Assembly: GCF_008364795.1 (NCBI RefSeq)
Contig: NZ_VTTM01000005.1
Coordinates: forward strand, 1-64,000
DNA length: 64,000 nt
Direction: 5' to 3'
Source: Azospirillum oryzae
GTDB lineage: Bacteria > Pseudomonadota > Alphaproteobacteria > Azospirillales > Azospirillaceae
Made by a program: the position numbers and the translations under genes. Within the stretch, counting starts at the first letter, position 1. Every line of letters starts with the position of its first letter. A model generated the notes under the pieces. It had not been told where the DNA came from and ran no database searches. It was given only the letters and a program-made list of their open reading frames with translations. This document shows positions 53,708 to 62,322 of the stretch, piece by piece.

Positions 53708-55441
53708 TCAGCAGCCCGCCGTCCCGTCCCGCCGCACCTCCTCCAGCACGCGGCGGAGGTCGCCGGGGTGGAGGGGCTTGTGCAGGAAGGCGCAGCCGCG
53801 GCGCTGGCCTTCCAGCAGGGATTCCGGCGCGGTCTCGCCGGTCAGGACAACCGCGGGGATGTCGGCCTTGAACAGCTTGCGCACGCGGTCGATCACGTCG
53901 AAGCCGGAGACCTTTCCCGGCAGGCGCAGGTCGGTCAGGATGGCGTCGGGCGGACCTTCCAGCCCATCGACCGCGGCGAACACCTCGCGCATGTTGGATG
54001 CGGAGACGAAGGCGCAGCCCCAGCTTTCCAGGGTCAGCAGCAGGCCGGACAGGACCATGCTGTCGTCGTCCACCACCAGGATGCGCATGCCGTCCAGCGG
54101 CACCGCCGCCCCCTGGTCGGCCAAGGCCGTCGCGGACGGGGTGTCGGCGAGCGCCTCCTCCCCCTCCAGGCGGTCGACGGTAACGGCGAAGACCGAGCCG
54201 CGGCCGGAACGCGACCGCACGTCGATGGGCGCGCTCAGCAGAACCGAAAGGCGCCGCACGATGGCGAGGCCGAGGCCGAGACCGCGCGTCGGGTCGCGGG
54301 CCGGGTTGGTCAGCTGGTGGAACTCGTCGAAGATGACGTCCAGCTTGTCCTGCGGAATGCCGAAGCCGGTGTCCCACACCTCGATCCGCCATTGCCCGTC
54401 GCGCTTGCGCAATCCCAGCAGGATGCCGCCGCGCTGGGTGTAGCGGATGGCGTTGGCCAGCAGGTTGCGGACTATGCGGCCGAGCAGGACCGGGTCGCTG
54501 CGGGTAACCGCCCGGCAGGGCAGATGGACGCGCAGGCGCAGGCCCTTTTCCTCCGCCTGGGGACGGAATTCCTCGGCCAGTGACTGCAGCATCGCGTCGA
54601 GCGACACCGGCTGCAGGTCGGCCTCCACCGTGCCGGCGTCCAGCGTCGAGATGTCGAGCAGGGCGTTCAGAAGCTGCTCGCCCGCCGTCATCGCGTTGGC
54701 CAGCATGCCGGCGGTGCGGGTCGCCCGCGCGTTGCCCTCCACCTGGGTGGTCAGGGCGTCGAGGAACAGGCGCATCGCCTGGAAAGGCTGGCGCAAATCG
54801 TGGCTGGCCGAGGCCAGGAAGCGGGAGCGCGCCGCCGTGGTGCGCGCCACCTCCGCCCGCATGGTTTCCGCCAGCTGCGCGATGGCGCCGTCCAGCGTCG
54901 CCGTCGCCAGCACCCCCACCACGCGGCCGTCGACCAGCAGCGGCGTGGCGTGCAGGCTCAGCGGCGGCTCGGTCGGCAACTGCAGCGGGGCGCCGTCGGG
55001 CGGCGCGGCCGGGCCGTCCGTGCCTTTCATCCCGTAGAGCGGGCGCAACGCGTCGGCCACCGCCGTCCAGCCGCCGGGCAGCAGGGTCGGCCCGCTCTCG
55101 TCACGGATGGCGGCGCGCGGGTGGTTCAGCAAAGAGGCCAGAGCCTCGTTGCAGCGGACGGCGGCCATCTCCGGTCCGCCGATCACCAGCATCGTCGGCA
55201 CCGTCCCGGCCGCGCAGACGCGCCGCGCGTTGTCGAGACACTCGCGATAGCGCAGATCGGTCGGAGACATTGGGGTGGCCGAAGATCGGTGCATCGCGTC
55301 GGAGTCTCTCACATCGGTGTCGCTGGGGATCGGGGTGTCGTGGAACGGCTGAAGGCTGATCGCCATGGGCACCGGTCGGACCGTCGGACAGTTTCGAAAA
55401 GCCCGCAGAGAATAAACGGACAAGCCGGCTTCCGAAATCAC
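53708..55441 (-). CDS. Hybrid sensor histidine kinase/response regulator
   Basis: The 577-residue cytoplasmic protein has a PAS-like N-terminal region (about 60-185) and then HisKA with SASHDLRQPFQAM. An HATPase follows (LLANAIRYTQRGG, DTGFGIPQD, GLGLGLAIVRR), and a C-terminal receiver has Asp in ILTDLRLPG. There are no membrane segments. It is the last gene of the chemosensory operon (20 bp after the receiver gene), at the output end. The start is uncertain: I use GTG 55441 with AGGAAGGGAG upstream, while ATG 55366 has no RBS. Confidence 0.8.
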   Translation of the reverse strand: MISEAGLSVYSLRAFRNCPTVRPVPMAISLQPFHDTPIPSDTDVRDSDAMHRSSATPMSPTDLRYRECLDNARRVCAAGTVPTMLVIGGPEMAAVRCNEALASLLNHPRAAIRDESGPTLLPGGWTAVADALRPLYGMKGTDGPAAPPDGAPLQLPTEPPLSLHATPLLVDGRVVGVLATATLDGAIAQLAETMRAEVARTTAARSRFLASASHDLRQPFQAMRLFLDALTTQVEGNARATRTAGMLANAMTAGEQLLNALLDISTLDAGTVEADLQPVSLDAMLQSLAEEFRPQAEEKGLRLRVHLPCRAVTRSDPVLLGRIVRNLLANAIRYTQRGGILLGLRKRDGQWRIEVWDTGFGIPQDKLDVIFDEFHQLTNPARDPTRGLGLGLAIVRRLSVLLSAPIDVRSRSGRGSVFAVTVDRLEGEEALADTPSATALADQGAAVPLDGMRILVVDDDSMVLSGLLLTLESWGCAFVSASNMREVFAAVDGLEGPPDAILTDLRLPGKVSGFDVIDRVRKLFKADIPAVVLTGETAPESLLEGQRRGCAFLHKPLHPGDLRRVLEEVRRDGTAGC

Positions 55442-55461
55442 ACGATGGCTCTACTCCCTTC

Positions 55462-56229
55462 CTATGCGGAAGGTGCAAGCCGCGGCAACCGCATCAGATG
55501 GTCCTCCACGAAGTATTTGCGGCGCAGAAGTGCCATAAGCCGGGTCTTCAGGACATCCATCTCCTGCGCCTTGCCGACGAAATCGTCGGCGCCGGCGTTC
55601 AGGCTGATCATCAGCTGTTCCTCGTCATCCTGGCTGGTCAGGATGACGATTTGGAAGAACAGGCCGCGCTGGCGCCGGAACCTGTCGAATCTTTCGCAGA
55701 GCTGGGTGCCGCTGGTGCCCGGCATCACGAGGTCGAGGATGACGCAATCCAGCCCGCCGCCGGCCAGCGCCGCCACCGCCTCGTCGGCGTTGCGCGCGGC
55801 GGTGACGGTACAACCCTCCTGCTCCAGTTCGGCGCGCAGGAACTCGCGGTAGGTCGCGCTGTCGTCGACGATCAGGATGCGGGCGCGGCGGAAGATCTCC
55901 GGCACGGTCGGCGGGGCGCTGCGCCGCTCCAACAGCGCGCAGGCCTCCTCCACCAGCGCCTTGGGGTCGGAGGGGTCGTGCTCGCCGTCGCCGCGGCCGA
56001 GCACCATGACGGCGGCGTCGCTGCGCGCGCGCAGGTCGGCAAGGCCGGTGGGGCCGGCAAGGTCGCCCTCGACGATCAGCAGGTCCTGCGAATTGCCGGC
56101 GATCTCGGCCAGGGCCGGCTCCACGCCTTCGACGCAGACGGTCTCGACGCCGCGTTCCTCCAGCAGAAGCTTCATCAGAAGCCCCTGCGTCTGGGAACCC
56201 ATGACCACCAGGCTGCGGAGTCCGTTCAT
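55462..56229 (-). CDS. Response regulator with degenerate and functional receiver domains
   Basis: The 255-residue protein has two receiver-like domains. The first (about 5-100) lacks the normal phosphoacceptor position (LLIVEGDLAGPTG, with Glu where Asp is usual). The second (about 116-240) has RILIVDDSATYREF and Asp166 in VILDLVMPG, so it can be phosphorylated. There is no DNA-binding or GGDEF domain. It overlaps cheB by 4 bp and is probably a phosphorylation target of CheA. Confidence 0.82.
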   Translation of the reverse strand: MNGLRSLVVMGSQTQGLLMKLLLEERGVETVCVEGVEPALAEIAGNSQDLLIVEGDLAGPTGLADLRARSDAAVMVLGRGDGEHDPSDPKALVEEACALLERRSAPPTVPEIFRRARILIVDDSATYREFLRAELEQEGCTVTAARNADEAVAALAGGGLDCVILDLVMPGTSGTQLCERFDRFRRQRGLFFQIVILTSQDDEEQLMISLNAGADDFVGKAQEMDVLKTRLMALLRRKYFVEDHLMRLPRLAPSA

Positions 56230-57356
56230 GGCGCCATCTTCTCGTCGGAGGTCAGTTGCAGCAGCCGTCCGGCCACCCGGTCGAGAGGCAGTTCCTCCAC
56301 CGCGCCGCCCAGGCGCACGGCGGTGCCCGGCATGCTATGGATCACCGCCGTGGAGGCATGTTCGGCTATGGTGTAGGCCCCCACCCGATGCATGTCCACC
56401 AGCCCCCTCGCTCCGTCCTCTCCCATGCCGGTCAACAGCACGCCGATGCCGGAGGCGCCATAGGCGCGCGCCATCGACTGGAACAGCACCTCGCCCGACG
56501 GGCGCTGGCCGCACACCGCCGGGTCGCCGGACAGGCCGATGGCGCCGTTGTCCACCAGCATGTGCCGGTCGCCCGGCGCCACATAGACCGTGCCGGGCCG
56601 CGGCTTCACCCCCGCCTCGCCCAGTTGCACCGGCAGCGGGGAGACGGTGCCCAGCCAGTTGGCGAAGCCCTCCATGAAGGGGGCGCCCATATGCTGGACC
56701 ACGAAGACCGGCAGCGGAAAGCCGGCCGGCAGCTCCTTCAGGACTTTCGCCAGCGCCGCCGGCCCGCCGGTGGAGGCGACGAGGCCAAGCCCGCGAAAGC
56801 GGCGGACGCGGCCGTCGGCCGTCACCGCCGCCTCGGGCAGGCGGCCGTCCGGGGATGGGGTTTCGCCGGGGGCGCTGTAGGAACGCGCGCCCCGCGCGGT
56901 GATGCGGTGGCGGATGACCTTCACCTGGCTCATGATGACCAGCTGGGTGCAGAGATGATGCGCCACCGTCTGGTAGTCGGCGCGCGCCATGCTGCCCGGC
57001 TTCTCCACCACCGCCAGCGCGCCGGCCTGCAACGCCCGCATGGGGATGTCGAGGTCGCGCACGTCGGACGCCACCACGACGATCGGCAGCGGGGTCTGCC
57101 GCATGATGCGGCTGGTCACCTCGAAGCCGTCGATGCCCGGCAGGCGGATGTCGAGCGACACCACGTCGGGGGCGTTCTTCTCGATCATGCGCAGGGCCTG
57201 TTCGCCGCTGGAGGCGATGCCCGCCACCTCCAGCCGAGGATCGGCGCCGATGACGTGGCTGAGAAGCTGCTGGATAACCGGACTGTCCTCGACCACCAGC
57301 ACGCGGATACGACGGTTTCCGACGGTGGGAGGTCCGGAGTGCGCCGCGCCGCTCAC
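56226..57356 (-). CDS. cheB: Chemotaxis response regulator protein-glutamate methylesterase
   Basis: The 376-residue protein has a receiver domain (VLVVEDSPV, phosphoacceptor Asp69 in VSLDIRLPG) and a CheB methylesterase domain. The catalytic Ser is in VASTGGPAAL, His in VVQHMGAPF and Asp in LTGMGEDGARG. It demethylates or deamidates receptor glutamates and opposes the CheR encoded upstream. I use the GTG at 57356, which overlaps the cheA stop (GTGA); the open frame extends further upstream but antisense to nothing meaningful. It is coupled to cheA on one side and to the response regulator on the other. Confidence 0.9.
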   Translation of the reverse strand: MSGAAHSGPPTVGNRRIRVLVVEDSPVIQQLLSHVIGADPRLEVAGIASSGEQALRMIEKNAPDVVSLDIRLPGIDGFEVTSRIMRQTPLPIVVVASDVRDLDIPMRALQAGALAVVEKPGSMARADYQTVAHHLCTQLVIMSQVKVIRHRITARGARSYSAPGETPSPDGRLPEAAVTADGRVRRFRGLGLVASTGGPAALAKVLKELPAGFPLPVFVVQHMGAPFMEGFANWLGTVSPLPVQLGEAGVKPRPGTVYVAPGDRHMLVDNGAIGLSGDPAVCGQRPSGEVLFQSMARAYGASGIGVLLTGMGEDGARGLVDMHRVGAYTIAEHASTAVIHSMPGTAVRLGGAVEELPLDRVAGRLLQLTSDEKMAP

Positions 57357-59602
57357 AGCAGCCGCCGGATGCCGGCCAGAAGCTCGTTCTGGTCGAACCG
57401 CGTCTTGACGATGTAGGCGTCCGCCCCCAGCCGCAGGCCGCGCTCGCGGTCCTCGTCGCTGGCGCGCGAGGTGACGAGGATCACCGGGATCTCCTCCAGC
57501 CGCTTGTCGGCCTTCACCGCCTGCAGCAGGGCGAAACCGTCCATCCGGGGCATCTCGACGTCGCTGATGATCAGGCCAACCTCCATCCCTTCGGAAAGGC
57601 GCTCCAGGGCCTCGCGCCCGTCCACGCACAGCGTCACCCGATAACCATGGGCTTCGAGGATGCTCTTTTCCAGCGTGCGGGTGGTGATGCTGTCATCGAC
57701 GACCAGGATATGCGCCCGGGCAGGGGTAACCTCTTCCGCCGGGCGTGCCGGGGGCGGCAGGACGCTGCCGGGCAGCGGCATCAGGCCGGAGATGTTCAGC
57801 ACCAGCGCCGGCCCGCCATCGTCCATCAGCACGGTGCCGAGATAGCGGCCGCTGTCGAGCCCGGTCTCCTCCGCCGCCGTCACCACCGTCTCGCGCGTCG
57901 CGACGAAGCGGTCGACCGCCAGCGCCAGCCGCCGGTCGGCCGCGCGGACGACCACCAGGGCCAGCGAGCGTTCGGCGGTGGGCACCACCGGCGCCTCCAT
58001 CCCCAGCAGGGCGGCCAGCGAGGTGACGGGCGTCTCCTCCTCGCCGATGCGGATCATCGGCGTGCCGACGCCGGAGAACAGCGATTCGGCCGTGGCATTG
58101 CGCAGCCGGACCACGTCGGCGGATGGAATCGCCAGGATCTGGTCCTGCACGGCGACGAAGACCAGACGCTGGCTGAGCAGGCTCAGCGGCACCTCGATGG
58201 TGACGACAGTGCCGCCCTCCGGCCGGTCGGCGATGGTCAGGTTGCCCTGCAGCCGCTCCACCTCCCGCCGGGCGATGGCCAGCCCCATGCCGCGCCCCGC
58301 CAGTTCGGTGGTGCGCGACGCGGTGGAGAATCCTGGGTGGAACAGGAACTCGGTCAACCGCTCCAGCGGCATCTCCTCACCGGACGACAGCTCGTCGGCG
58401 TCGATCAGGCCGCGTTCGGCCGCCTTGCGCAGGATCGCCGCGCGGTCCAGCCCGCGGCCGTCGTCCTCGATGCGCAGGTGCAGGCGGGCCCCCTCCACCG
58501 ACGCGGCGATGGTGACGCGCGCCGCCGGCCGCTTGCCCAGCGCCAGCCGTTCCGCCGGCGTTTCGATGCCGTGGCTGATGGCGTTGCGGGCGATGTGGAG
58601 GATGGGGTCCTTCAGCCGCTGCAGGACGTTGCGGTCGGCCTCCACCTCCAGGCCGCGGACGTCGACCTCGACCTCCTTGCCCTCGGCCCGGCTGATGTCG
58701 CGGACCATGCGGCCGAGGCCGCTCAGCTGGTTTTCCGCCGGCAGCATGCGCAGGCGCCGCATGTCCTGCTGGAAGCCGCCGCCCCAGCGCCGCATCGACC
58801 ACAAGAGCCGGTCATGGCTGCGGTGCGCGCTGTCGAGCGCGCCGCCGAGCGCGCGGAAGCGCCGTTCGAAAGCCATCAGGGCGGGCAGCGCGCCGCGGCC
58901 GTCCAGCGTTTCGGCTCCATCCTCCGGCCGGGCCTCCGGCCGGGCGCCGCGACCGAGCTGCACGCGCAGATGCCGCCATGCGCGGTCGAGCGCCCGCCAT
59001 TCCTGCCGCATCGCGCGGAGCTGCTCGCCGAGCCCGGCCTGCGCCTCCACCTCCGGCAACAGGGCCGAGGCGGTTTCCGACAAACGCTCCAGCCCCTGGG
59101 CGGCGATGCGGACCAGGGCGGCGGAATCGGCGTCGACGGTGCGCTCGCGCTGGCGTGGAGGCCGGCTCCCGGCTGTGCGGACGGGAGATGCCGGAGCGGG
59201 AGCCGGGGCCGGAGAGCGGCCATGGCCGCCGGCGGCCAGCGCGTCGAGGTCGGCGAGCACGCCGGCCGTCTCCACCTCCCCGCCGCCCTGGAGCGACCAG
59301 GCGACCAGATCCTCGATGGCGTCGAGCGCGCGGCGGAACACGCCGACATTGGCGGCGTCGAGCGGGATCTCACCCTTCTGCACGGCGATGAAGGCGGCTT
59401 CCAGCCGGTGGGAAATCGCCTCCACCTCCGGCAGGTCGACGGCGCGGGCGGCGCCCTTCAGGCTGTGGGCGCGCCGGTGGATGTCGACGAGATCGGGCGC
59501 GTCGCCCGTCGCCTCCGCATCGCGGAGCGCGTTACGGATCGCGGCGAGGTGGTCCTTGTGCTCCAGGTCGAAGGCGGCGAGCAGGCGCTGGCGGATGTCC
59601 AT
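57353..59602 (-). CDS. cheA: CheA-type histidine kinase fused to a receiver domain
   Basis: The 749-residue protein has an HPt domain with phosphoacceptor His46 (RRAHSLKGAAR), a linker, a dimerisation and HATPase region (HIARNAISHGIETPAERL, DDGRGLD, GRGMGLAIA), a CheW-like domain, and a C-terminal receiver with Asp681 (IISDVEMPRMDG). CheA-REC fusions occur in WspE and related alternative chemosensory systems. It forms the signalling core with the MCP and CheW encoded by the same operon. It overlaps cheB by 4 bp. The gap to the MCP gene upstream holds a large palindromic element. Confidence 0.9.
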   Translation of the reverse strand: MDIRQRLLAAFDLEHKDHLAAIRNALRDAEATGDAPDLVDIHRRAHSLKGAARAVDLPEVEAISHRLEAAFIAVQKGEIPLDAANVGVFRRALDAIEDLVAWSLQGGGEVETAGVLADLDALAAGGHGRSPAPAPAPASPVRTAGSRPPRQRERTVDADSAALVRIAAQGLERLSETASALLPEVEAQAGLGEQLRAMRQEWRALDRAWRHLRVQLGRGARPEARPEDGAETLDGRGALPALMAFERRFRALGGALDSAHRSHDRLLWSMRRWGGGFQQDMRRLRMLPAENQLSGLGRMVRDISRAEGKEVEVDVRGLEVEADRNVLQRLKDPILHIARNAISHGIETPAERLALGKRPAARVTIAASVEGARLHLRIEDDGRGLDRAAILRKAAERGLIDADELSSGEEMPLERLTEFLFHPGFSTASRTTELAGRGMGLAIARREVERLQGNLTIADRPEGGTVVTIEVPLSLLSQRLVFVAVQDQILAIPSADVVRLRNATAESLFSGVGTPMIRIGEEETPVTSLAALLGMEAPVVPTAERSLALVVVRAADRRLALAVDRFVATRETVVTAAEETGLDSGRYLGTVLMDDGGPALVLNISGLMPLPGSVLPPPARPAEEVTPARAHILVVDDSITTRTLEKSILEAHGYRVTLCVDGREALERLSEGMEVGLIISDVEMPRMDGFALLQAVKADKRLEEIPVILVTSRASDEDRERGLRLGADAYIVKTRFDQNELLAGIRRLL

Positions 59603-59625
59603 CAGGGGCTCCGGGCGGGAGCGGA

Positions 59626-59835
59626 ATCCCCTCTCCCCCCCGCGTCAGCGCAAACTTCGTTTGCGCTGACGCGGCAGGCGGACCATAGGTCCGCCGAAAG
59701 CGGGGAGAGGGTTAGGGTGAGGGGGACACACGGCGAGGATTGGCAAGGATCGCGCAGCATCGGCTCCCCAACGACACCACGCAATGCATCCCCCTCACCC
59801 CGACCCTCTCCCCGGGGGGGAGAGGGGGAATAGTG
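59626..59835. repeat. Composite palindromic element between the mcp and cheA genes
   Basis: The gap contains, from left to right, a CCCCTCTCCC arm, a 15-bp perfect hairpin (59641-59655 with 59659-59673, loop TTC), an 8-bp perfect hairpin (59677-59684 with 59688-59695, GGCGGACC/GGTCCGCC), a GGGGAGAGGG arm followed by TTAGGGTGAGGGGG, a roughly 60 bp spacer, then CCCCTCACCCC and a final CCTCTCCCC/GGGGAGAGG stem near 59805-59830. It is the largest member of the palindrome family in the window and sits inside the chemosensory operon. Confidence 0.75.
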
Positions 59836-59852
59836 GCTTCGGCGGCGCATCG

Positions 59853-61541
59853 TCACACCCGATAATTCCGCACCGCCTCGACCAGGCCCTGGCCGAGGTT
59901 GTTCAGGTTGGCGGCGGCGCCTTCCAGCTGGCGGGTGCCGGCGGCGGTCTGGCTGCTGGCCTCGCGGATGTTCTGCAGCGCCTGGATCACCTGCTCCAGG
60001 CCGATCTGCTGCTGGTTGGTGCCGGCGACGATCTGCTGGAAGGCGAGAACGCTCTCCTGGATGTTCTCCGCCATGGTGCGGATGGTCGACTGGGTGGCGT
60101 CGGTCTGGCGCTTGCCGGCGGCGACGCGCTTCACCGCCTCCTCCGTCAGCATGACCGAGGCGTTGATGCCGTGCTGGATCTCCGACAGGTTGGAGCGGAC
60201 CTGGGCGGTCGCCTCCTTCGACTGGTCGGCGAGGCTCTTGATCTCGCCCGCCACGATGGAGAAGGTGCGGCCATGCTCGCCGGCCGCCGCCGCCTCGATG
60301 GCGGCGTTCAGCGCCAGCAGGTGGCAGCGCTCGGCGATGTCGTTGACCGTCACGATGATCTCGCCGATCGCCTGGGTGCGCTCGGACAGCATGACGATGT
60401 TCTCGGCCACCGCCTCCGCCTGTTCGCGGATGGCGTCCATCGCCTGGATGGTGTCGTCCACCGCCTTCATGCCGGAATGGCTGGAGGCCGCCACCGTCTG
60501 GGCGCCGTGCGAGACGTCCTGGGCGCGGCGGTTGATCTGGGCGCCGGATTCGGTGATCTCCGACAGGGTCGCCGTGGTCTGCTCCACCGCCGCCAGCTGT
60601 TCGGCGACGCTGGCCGACTGCTGCTGGGTCGAAGCGCGGATCTGGGCGGTGGCGGCGTGGACGCTCTCCGCCGTCTCGCGGGTGGTGCGGGCCATCGACT
60701 TCAGCCGGCCGGCCATCTCGTTCAGATGCTGGCCGAGGATGGCCAGCTCGTCCTTGCCGGCAATGGCGATCTCCTGCGTCAGGTCGCCGTGGCCCACCCT
60801 GGTGACGAAGTCGATGGCGCGGCCGAGCCGCCGGGTGATCGAGCTGCCGATCAGGTAGGCGACCGCCACCGCGATCAGGAAGACGACGACCAGCGCGATG
60901 ATCGAGGACTGGATGGCGGTGTTGTAGATCGACCGGATGTCGGCGCGGCCGGCCTTGGTCAGGTGGTCGATGGCGGTCTGGGCCTGGTCGATCCGCGCCT
61001 CCATGTTCTTGCGCAGTTCGTCCACCCGCTGGCGGCGCAGCAGCGCCTCGGCGATCTGGTTGCGTTCAAGCATGGTGTAGATCGTCCGCGCCTCGTCGCC
61101 GACCATGGCGATGGCGCGGGCCATCTCGTTCACCGCGGTGTCCAGCTCGACCCAGCCTCGGCGGCGGCTGTCGGTCACGCCGGTGGAGGCACGCTCCGCC
61201 ACCATCGCCCGCAGCTGGCCCAGCCGGTCGCGCAACTGGGCGCCGACCTCGTCGTAATGGCGGCGCAGCGGCGCCAGCAGGGCCGGGATCTCGGCGACCC
61301 GCCCTTCGGCATTGGCGATGGACACGGCGTTCAGCGCCGTCTCGCGCGTGCTGCGCAGCTCCGCCTGCATGTTGCCGACATCCGTCACCATGTCGGCGGC
61401 CTCGTTGTCATAGGTCGACACCGCCATGATGACGTCAAGCGCGTCGGAAAAGCGCGACATCTGATAGAGCGCCAGCAGCGCCGTCAGAACACAGACGACG
61501 CCGAATCCCAGGACCAGCTTGTGCGCGACTTTCATGTTCAT
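59853..61541 (-). CDS. Methyl-accepting chemotaxis protein
   Basis: The 562-residue receptor has a membrane segment near residues 7-29, a helical periplasmic domain of the four-helix type (about 30-210) and a second segment (about 212-235). A HAMP domain follows (GHGDLTQEIAIAGKDELAIL). Its cytoplasmic hairpin has the tip LLALNAAIEAAAAGEHGRTF. It senses an external or membrane signal and controls CheA. The tip reads ERCHLLALN rather than the usual EQTNLLALN. It lies 46 bp after the cheW-like gene. Confidence 0.9.
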   Translation of the reverse strand: MNMKVAHKLVLGFGVVCVLTALLALYQMSRFSDALDVIMAVSTYDNEAADMVTDVGNMQAELRSTRETALNAVSIANAEGRVAEIPALLAPLRRHYDEVGAQLRDRLGQLRAMVAERASTGVTDSRRRGWVELDTAVNEMARAIAMVGDEARTIYTMLERNQIAEALLRRQRVDELRKNMEARIDQAQTAIDHLTKAGRADIRSIYNTAIQSSIIALVVVFLIAVAVAYLIGSSITRRLGRAIDFVTRVGHGDLTQEIAIAGKDELAILGQHLNEMAGRLKSMARTTRETAESVHAATAQIRASTQQQSASVAEQLAAVEQTTATLSEITESGAQINRRAQDVSHGAQTVAASSHSGMKAVDDTIQAMDAIREQAEAVAENIVMLSERTQAIGEIIVTVNDIAERCHLLALNAAIEAAAAGEHGRTFSIVAGEIKSLADQSKEATAQVRSNLSEIQHGINASVMLTEEAVKRVAAGKRQTDATQSTIRTMAENIQESVLAFQQIVAGTNQQQIGLEQVIQALQNIREASSQTAAGTRQLEGAAANLNNLGQGLVEAVRNYRV

Positions 61542-61587
61542 TCTTGGACTCCAGCCCCGGACGGCTCTTCAGGTGGATCGGTCGATT

Positions 61588-62322
61588 TCAGGTCTTCACG
61601 AGGTCGAGCAACGCCGCCATGTCCAGGATCGCCATGCGGTCGGCGGCGATGGCCCTGACCAGCGGGCCGGCCTCCGTCGGGGCGGCGGTGCGGGGCGGCA
61701 CGATGTCGGACACCCGCTCCACCTCCCGCACCCGCAGTGCCGCCGGGCGGCCCGCCCCGGTGCGCAGCACGACGGCGTAGCCGGACGGATCGGTCTCGGC
61801 CCCGGTCCTGGAAAGAGCGGCGGACAGGCCGGCGGACGGGCCATTGCACAGCCGGTCGAGGTCGAACAGCCGCATCACCCGGCCGGCGACGGCGATCACC
61901 CCCAGCACGGCGGGCGGCGCCCCCGGCACGCGGGCCAGCCGCGGCATCGGCACGATATGGCCGAGATGGCGCAGTTCCAGCCCATAGAGCGTTTCGGCCC
62001 CGCGGGCGACCAGCATCGGGACGCCGGCGCTCTCCTCCCCATGGAGTTGCGGGATTTCGGCCAGCTCCTCGGCCCGGCGGGCCAGCACCGCGTCGGCCCA
62101 TGGGCCGTGGCCGGCGAAGGTCGCCTCCATGTCGGCGGTGCGGCGGGCCAGCTTCCCGTGCACCTCGTCCCAGTCGATGGCGGCCTGGGCGGCCGCACGG
62201 GCGGCGGCGCGGTCGGGAGAGGCGCTTTCCAGAGCGGCGATGAGCGGTGCGGCACCCGCCGCCCCGGTCACCATCCCCGCCGCCAATCCTGCGCCGGCCC
62301 CGGCAAGCGTGTCGTCCATCAC
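61588..62322 (-). CDS. cheW: CheW-like adaptor protein
   Basis: The 244-residue protein has an N-terminal helical, alanine-rich extension (about 1-95) and then a CheW domain (LVARGAETLYGLELRHLGHI, VIAVAGRVMRLFDLDRL, ILDMAALLDLV). CheW links receptors to CheA. The N-terminal extension of about 95 residues is longer than in typical CheW and could be a localisation element. It overlaps the cheR gene by 4 bp. Confidence 0.87.
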   Translation of the reverse strand: MMDDTLAGAGAGLAAGMVTGAAGAAPLIAALESASPDRAAARAAAQAAIDWDEVHGKLARRTADMEATFAGHGPWADAVLARRAEELAEIPQLHGEESAGVPMLVARGAETLYGLELRHLGHIVPMPRLARVPGAPPAVLGVIAVAGRVMRLFDLDRLCNGPSAGLSAALSRTGAETDPSGYAVVLRTGAGRPAALRVREVERVSDIVPPRTAAPTEAGPLVRAIAADRMAILDMAALLDLVKT

